Below, piece after piece: positions 58,781 through 64,000 of a DNA stretch of 64,000 nucleotides. Under the pieces are notes generated by a model. It was not told where the DNA came from, made no database searches, and saw only the letters and a list, made by a program, of their open reading frames with translations. The stretch is from Galaxea fascicularis. Lineage: Eukaryota > Cnidaria > Anthozoa > Scleractinia > Euphylliidae. Made by a program: the position numbers and the translations under genes. Location: NCBI GenBank assembly GCA_948470475.1, contig OX419338.1, positions 29,442,548-29,506,547 of the forward strand, read 5' to 3'. Position 1 is the first letter of the stretch, and the number at the start of each line of letters is the position of its first letter.

Positions 58781-61700
58781 GTTGGGTGATACTAATAATT
58801 ACGGTATTATCCACCTGTTCATGTACTGGTGCCATTCTTCATTCTTAACAATGTGATTTGTGGTCACTGGTTACCCTCCCTATATTGTTGTATTGTGGTA
58901 CAACTGTACATGTATACTGGGTTTCACTTACTGGAGAGGAGTAACGTGGGAAGCATTCCAAAACTGAAAACCAAGGAAATGTTTTGCAGTATGTATATTA
59001 GCACTTGGGAATAGGAATGGCAAAAATGGGAGTCTACCCATTTTTCCTACTAATGTGCCCATGTTGTGTTTGATATTCCAAAACAAGAAGAAGACAGTTT
59101 GTTGTAAAGCCATGAAACAATAGGTAGTGCTCATTTTTTAGTGGTGAAAAGGTAATGGGAAAAAACGATGAACTTGTTATTGCCAAAGTAGGAAGGTATC
59201 ACATAATCAAGTACTTCCCAGTAAGTGTCCCTGGAAATGCATTGATAAAATTGATACACTATATAGCATACTATAGTTGCCTCATTATGCTTGTTATTGG
59301 AGATTCATTTAAAACTTCCAAATTGCCTAACATTTTCTCTTGAATGTCGTGGAACATAAGAAAACAAGTGAGCTTTTCAAACAGAAATTAACTTGGGGAC
59401 GGTGTCCTTCAGATAACAAATTTTATCATTCGATGGATATTTTCCCCCCTTTTCATTGGCTGAAAGCCCACCACATGACCTGCAAATAACTGCCTACAAA
59501 TAATGATCTGCTCATGCGTATAATATCGTCTAAATGCGTTTTTGCTGCAAATAATATTCTGCTCATGCGCAATTGTAACCACGCTAGAATAAATTATTTA
59601 CTGAGAAGGAAACCAATTGATTTCTGCCAGCAGTGCACGCTTACCGCTTCCCAAAAAAAAGTATCAAAACAAACTTGGTGATCGAATGATAAAACAATTA
59701 TTGAACTCAGTTATCGCAAAACATTGTGATTTGCCAGTGTCTCGCAGATCAATTATTTGCCTCAGCCTTCGGCTTTGGCAAATAATTGATCTGCTCGCCA
59801 CTGACAAATCACGTTATTTTGCTCAACCGCGTCCAATAATTGTTAAATATGTAACAAAACTGTTACTAACTATTACTCAGGTATTAGTGATCGTTCAAAG
59901 GTTTAATGACAGAAGAATTATTTGATTTTAGGTTTCTGCTCTTGGCTTGGACCCATCAGGATCTCGGCTTGTGACAGGAGGATATGATTTTGAGGTACTT
60001 GTTCAGAGTATGATGCATGGAGTAAAATAATTATTTATAGCTAAAATTTAGTCTACTTATGGTTGATCTATCAAACTGGTAAATGTGAAATTAAATTAAG
60101 GCAAGGTCAACCTTAGGCTTTGAGCTCCGTAATTGGAAAGAAACAATTTGTTATTTTGTTTTTGCAACTGTCCTCACCAACTTTTACTCTGGCCTTTCCT
60201 TGCTACTTGTTTAATGCAACAAAATTCTAATTCTAATCGTATAATCTGCAAAGGGTATATCCCATCACGGCAGATGTAACGAAATATTAACAAAATATTA
60301 TTTTCTTCCCACTAATTTATGACGTAACCTCCTAGAGTAGTGACACTCTTTCTTAATGATTAGTATTATGATAATATTGGAATTTGAACATTACTGGTAG
60401 TTTCTGTAGCATAAAGTAAAAGTGAGTGGATGTTGTGTTCCCTTCCCCTCCCTAGATGGGGTGCTTCCCCAGTACTCCTAAAAAAAGATAAACTCTGTTA
60501 TCTATCCGCAATTCACTGATCAGTTTTAGACTCAGTTGAATTCTGCCTGTGTTCCTTTCAGCTTTTTTCTTATTCTTTCCTAGTAACTTTTATTATTCAT
60601 TTAGTTATTTTAAATAATTATTATAACGATATTGTTGTTGTTTTGTTTTCTTCATTCATTAATGAATGCATGCAACTTTTGAAGTAAGTCCTCTCAATGA
60701 GCCGTCAAGCTCTTGAGGTCAACTTTGTGCCAAAATACGTTTAAATAAAAAAAAAAGTGATCAAATACATCTATTTCCATTTGTTTTTCTTTGATCATGT
60801 GGCTAATTGCCTGATGACAGCTCTGGGTCACTGTAAAATTACACATTTTTTTGCTCCTTTTCAGGTAAAATTCTGGGATTTCAATGCAATGGATGCATCT
60901 CGGCGTGCCTTCAGGACTCTGCAGCCGTTTGAGTGCCACCAGATCAAATCTATAGAGTACAGCATTACAGGAGATGTTGTTCTTATTGCTGCTGGCAATG
61001 CACAGGTATTGAGTGGAGCCTGGGTCCCATTTGGCTGTATTTCCAGTTAATTTCACCATACAACTTCAGCATGAATCGATCTTGTTGATTTGAATCAGCA
61101 TACTTGATCAAACTATTAAGCATCATGGTATCATGTTATGTGTCAGTTGAAATCCTCTCTGTGGGCTTATCACTAGTGATGACTAACACTAAGTAAACAA
61201 CAACAACAATCTTTGTTGTACCTGCAGCAAGAAATAAATAATTATACAATGCAAATAAGTAGAGCTAATTCACAATTCACAAACTACTTTATAAATAAGC
61301 CTCAGTTTGGCTTAGGATGGTAAAGATTGATCAGAAATGTATCGCATCTTGAAAAAATAGGTCCAACTTTTTCAAGTTCCTCTCTTGCACTATGGAACAA
61401 AAATTGGGCTCAAATACATATTAGGTTTGCTTTGCCTTTGAAAAAATAGGTATCTTTCTTTTGGTGTTCTAGGGACATTCTTGGGTATGAGCAAATGGCA
61501 CTTGAGGGTATTTGATTAAATTTGACCTCAAAAAATGTAAAAATCATCCTGACATAGCCCCTTTAAGTTTTAATTTATGTGAGGCACAGGGGAAACCCCT
61601 GTAGAATTTAGAACATAGACTGTAATTTTCCTGATCAGTGCAGCAGCTTAAACCAGACACAGAATGTAGAAATGATGTCTGACAGAGGTGGTTTTGTCAG

Positions 61701-64000
61701 AGGGAAGCTCATGAAGTACAAACGTAGGGTTCTGCTGTATTTGATTTTGTTGTTTTCTGTTTTGTTTACAGGCAAAAGTGATTGATAGAGATGGATTTGA
61801 AGTGCTTGAATGTGTGAAAGGAGATCAATATATCGTTGACATGGTGAATACCAAGGTACTAACTCGGTACATGCTATATAAAATTTAAAAAAAGATAACA
61901 GTCAGTTACCATAAAATCTGATTGCCATTATCATTAATATCTACATGTACATGTACCCTGCACATATAAAATGGCTATACACATAAAAAAGAAATGAACC
62001 ACTGACTGGTTGGCTCAATTGGTAGAGCACTGGCCCAATAATGACCACCATCTACAGTGTAGATGCGCATTAGTTGTTTTCAAAAAATTAATGTTTCCTT
62101 TTCCCCCGCAAATTCCAGGGCCATGTTGCTATGCTACACAATGCTTGCTGGAATCCAAAGATTCGAGAGGAGTTCATATCTTCCAGTGACGATGGGTGAG
62201 GTTTTGAAGTGTTTTGTTCAGAAAATTACATTATTACCAGGAAAACATTCTGTTTAGGACTTACATAGTTGAGTAAACACAGCAATCAAAGACGAAAAAG
62301 TGTTGAGACATGCCAGTTAAACAAACACTTCCTGTCAACAAATTGATTAAAAAAAAACATGTTTTGTGTTGATATTTCCCTGCTCCCCCCTTTTCAAGGT
62401 GCAGTTCCAGAAAATCAATACTTCTCCCATGGAATATAGGTCAGTGGAAATTCCAAGGGGGGGGGGGTGGAGTGGCAAGAAATTCCAAGGGGGGGGTGGA
62501 GTGGCAAGAAATTCCAAGGGCGAGGGGAGTGGCAAAGCAAAAGTTTTAAGAGAAAAAAAAGGAGCTAATATGGAATTTCCGGAGGGGTAGGGGGGTGCAG
62601 ACCAAAATAACCTTCTGTGGGGGGAGGGGGAAAGGTTGGGGTTATGGATGTTGAAACACTCTTCGTCAACACAGGCACATTACAACATTGGGGTGGGAGG
62701 AGGGGGAACATCAGGACTGTAGATTGTAAAATTGACCCATTTAACAAACATTTTATTTTTAGGGGCATATCTTAACTACTTTTGTCCCTGATTGTAGCTG
62801 GCTATCCATATTTTTCTCATAGTATGTGATTCTTTAAGTCATGCAAGTGCTCAGCTGGACTGTTGTAAATAATACACCAGGTTCAAATTAAAAACACCTG
62901 CACTCTTCAGTTAACAATTGGCAGGGAATGGCAGCCTAAAATTTCATTGCTAAAATGAAGCTTTATGCTGCTGTTATTTGTAGTTGGCAGTGGAAAATAT
63001 TAATAATGTCATTTTCTCACTGTTGCTTCTGTTTTTAGGACTGTCAGAATATGGAACACTGAAAATCCCAAGAAAAATAAAACTGTGATCAAAACCAAGA
63101 ACAAACAAGGTAAAAACAATAAAAAAATGAATAGTAACACAGTGACTGACTTCCAGATGGCATTTTTGCATTTATAACCCAAAGGGTTGTATACTTCTCT
63201 TTTTTTATTACCATAATAATAGAGAAGAAAAGCTGACATCAGCAGTGCATGCCAAGTTGTGCCATAGTGGACTACTTTAGATTTCAAAGACAATTCATCA
63301 CTAATTTACATTCTCCATCAAGTCCTTCAATAATAATTATTCATTGGCAATTTTGGATAGTGTGGTTATGACATTATTGCTATTGTTATAAGGGATAGAT
63401 GCAGTGGTTTATATGGCATAAATACAGTGTATGTACACAGCAGGCTTTGTTTATCTGTGAAGTGAAGACCATAATTGAACATATCTGTTTTTTTGTTAAT
63501 TTCACAGGGAAGCGGACAATTCCTACACATTGTTGTTTCAGCAGAGATGGACGAATCATAGCTGCGGCATGCCAGGTGAGTGGAGAGTGATGCTAACTTA
63601 ATTTCTCAATAGATTAAAAAAATGAATGTATTTTCATACAGGATTCTCGGTTGAACCCAGAACCCATAACACCTGTTATGAGAGTTAATAGTAATGCAAG
63701 TGCTGCAGCTCCATTTCCTTTGGTCATGTACAGTACCGCTCAAATGTAAGTTACCACCGTCTCGCGAGACACGTCTCGTTTCTCTCGAGACGAGTCTCGT
63801 TTCTCTCGAGAAGTTTCTCGTTTCTCTCGAGTGCACTGCAAGTACCAACGCTTTGCCTCTAGGTGAATGTACAAACGGCATTATTGAGATACATGATTAT
63901 GCGCACATACAATCATACACGTAGGTATCGCATCATTCGTTTTGTTGGCGAAACGAACGGTTCGCAATCACGATTGATGGCATGCTCGTCTTGATTTATT
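51411..64000 (+). CDS. WDR70: WDR70, WD40-repeat protein, 5' part (13 exons, runs off the window)
   Basis: Exons join in phase: 51411-51450, 51713-51859, 53056-53112, 54156-54245, 55504-55568, 57011-57103, 57589-57648, 59932-59994, 60865-61005, 61772-61855, 62119-62195, 63039-63109 and 63508-63575. The protein has the conserved AMMGFSGFGKKA motif and FNVEDMFQKAKRTA helix, an acidic DDDDDDE stretch, and PVSHEISLDHGNKTVSALGL. WD40 repeats start with GSRLVTGGYDFEVKFWDF, ECHQIKSIEYS and AKVIDRDGFEVLE, and continue through YIVDMVNTKGH, DGTVRIW and SRDGRIIAAACQ. This follows human WDR70 nearly block for block. The remaining repeats and C-terminus lie beyond 64000. WDR70 is nuclear and is linked in yeast and human cells to CUL4-DDB1 and H2B ubiquitination at DNA breaks. 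The exon 1 donor (GTTGGT) and exon 7 donor (GTTGAG) are weak. Confidence 0.92.
51551..51664. mobile_element. Small foldback element in WDR70 intron 1
   Basis: TGGTCCCAGAAGTTTTTCTT...TTTTTCTA.GC and its complement form arms of about 33 bp around a 48-base centre. Confidence 0.8.
52083..52425 (+). mobile_element. tRNA-containing foldback element (copy 2), WDR70 intron 2
   Basis: Same family as 27567-27945: ATATGAAAGAAATCATATG and GAATGATCGTCGCAGTTG arms, with a tRNA-like head starting at 52283. The tRNA-like 3' acceptor strand is deleted (the sequence runs from the T arm straight into the T-rich linker), so it cannot be a tRNA gene. Confidence 0.75.
53681..53830. mobile_element. Near-perfect 150-bp palindromic MITE (copy 1), WDR70 intron 3
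   Basis: The arms start AGGCCATATTCGTATTCTTG and pair through GGAGGCTCTTGCGGGGGAAT around a 15-20-base centre. A near-identical copy is at 57137-57286. Confidence 0.9.
54356..54634. mobile_element. Foldback element with 70-bp arms, WDR70 intron 4
   Basis: GTAGTTCATGGCCACAAG...CATTCAGCAG....TTCAGTTTAACCAAATTACT is inverted at the right end. The centre holds the self-complementary AATGAATGGAACATTG and its mirror near 54466-54503. Confidence 0.8.
54692..54740 (-). ncRNA. Hammerhead-ribozyme-like motif, left arm
   Basis: The complement of the right-arm motif at 55066-55114, identical across the core (CTGACGA...GAAACGTC). Confidence 0.6.
55066..55114 (+). ncRNA. Hammerhead-ribozyme-like motif, right arm
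   Basis: Core CTGACGA (55074-55080) and GAA (55094-55096) are present. Stem II is GGGC/GCTC with loop TAGC. A minimal two-base-pair stem III (AC with GT) has no loop and is followed by the cleavage-site C at 55101. Stem I is formed by GATTC plus GCT pairing with AGC plus GAATC, with an internal TTTTA bulge. One extra A sits between the core and stem II. Small type-I hammerheads are known from Penelope-like elements, which fits the host repeat. Confidence 0.6.
55641..55863 (+). mobile_element. Short MITE-like repeat (copy 3 of 3), WDR70 intron 5
   Basis: Bounded by TTTAAACCCTAAGATC and TTTAAGGGTTAA. See the copies at 1461 and 35553. Confidence 0.75.
56091..56375 (-). mobile_element. Foldback MITE (copy 2), WDR70 intron 5
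   Basis: Reverse-oriented relative of 15489-15752. It has TATATCTCTCAGTTA, the GGGCCATACTTCACTCTACGG inverted pair, and a large hairpin (GTACTGTAAGTTACGG with CCGTAACTTACAGTAC) around the loop GTGTGCTTCGCGC. Confidence 0.8.
57137..57286. mobile_element. Near-perfect 150-bp palindromic MITE (copy 2), WDR70 intron 6
   Basis: Nearly identical to 53681-53830 apart from a few substitutions and an inverted centre. Confidence 0.9.
57785..58018 (+). mobile_element. tRNA-containing repeat (copy 3, partial), WDR70 intron 7
   Basis: The tRNA-like segment at 57863-57936 keeps GGCTTCA/TGAAGTC but has a decayed anticodon region. Only the right arm (ACTGCGACGATCATTCTTCA) is present. The left foldback arms are missing. 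Confidence 0.7.
58597..58795. mobile_element. MITE with TTAGTATCACCCAACTAGT ends, WDR70 intron 7
   Basis: A 19-bp terminal inverted repeat, perfect by eye. The centre has a small palindrome around GGACTATTACTAATAGTCC. Confidence 0.8.
59430..59930. repeat. Interspersed repeat with strong hairpin, WDR70 intron 7
   Basis: A hairpin at 59748-59793 pairs GATCAATTATTTGCC with its complement around CTCAGCCTTCGGCTTT. The surrounding TTATCATTCGATGG and complementary ATCGAATGATAA (59685) hint at outer inverted repeats. Confidence 0.55.
62002..62040 (+). mobile_element. SINE/tRNA A-box remnant, WDR70 intron 10
   Basis: TGGCTCAATTGGTAGAGCAC is a tRNA D-arm/A-box sequence with no downstream B box. A truncated relic. 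Confidence 0.6.
62449..62530 (+). repeat. Minisatellite, unit about 33 bp, G-rich, WDR70 intron 11
   Basis: Three imperfect copies of AAATTCCAAGGGGGGGGTGG plus AGTGGCAAG. G-rich sequence continues to about 62710. Confidence 0.85.
63757..63835. repeat. Self-complementary tandem array of CTCGTTTCTCTCGAGA
   Basis: Several copies of TCTCGTTTCTCTCGAGA with CTCGAG and CTCGCGAG palindromes lie in the intron after WDR70 exon 13. Non-coding. Confidence 0.8.

Noticed and set aside
62347..62768. Proline-rich frames on the minus strand
   Set aside because: Translations of poly-G minisatellite DNA in a WDR70 intron.

Overview
The window is eukaryotic and almost certainly from a cnidarian, most likely an anthozoan such as a reef coral. 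It is AT-rich, has short exons with GT-AG introns, metazoan gene families (WDR70, a C1q/TNF-type secreted factor, a CALHM-type channel) and many repeat types I associate with coral and anemone genomes: tRNA-headed SINEs, foldback MITEs, LINE 3' ends and Penelope-like remnants. I cannot name the species.

Layout. 1-13 kb: a LINE 3' end and a segmental duplication of a small secreted cysteine-containing protein gene (intact copy at 5322-5843; decayed copy at 11688-12197). Between the copies lie repeats, including a MITE inserted in a Crypton/ZMYM-QRICH1-like reading frame. 13.5-24.1 kb, minus strand: a CALHM/FAM26-like channel gene whose coding sequence is split by a 6.45-kb DNA transposon (17139-23587). 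The transposon has 32-bp imperfect terminal inverted repeats. It carries two convergent intron-containing genes: a 218-aa chromodomain protein (+) and an 891-aa putative DDE-type transposase (-), plus a possible third divergent exon. 25-31.6 kb: a dense array of TIR elements, several with visible target-site duplications, and a Penelope-like GIY-YIG fragment. 31.7-41.6 kb, minus strand: a complete seven-exon gene for a secreted collagen-plus-C1q/TNF protein of the adipolin/erythroferrone (C1QTNF12/FAM132) type. 42-51 kb: mostly non-coding, with a SINE, a tandem duplication and a Mutator-like MITE with a 9-bp target duplication. 51.4-64 kb, plus strand: the first 13 exons of WDR70, running off the right edge. 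Its introns hold several large foldback elements, one with a hammerhead-ribozyme-like motif on each arm.

How the parts relate. The host genes look independent of one another. The clearest candidate for an undescribed system is the two-gene transposon in the CALHM gene. Its boundaries are supported twice: by the inverted repeats, and by the point where CALHM homology breaks off and resumes. All multi-exon models were built by hand from splice signals, reading phase and recalled family sequences. Exon edges are therefore predictions.
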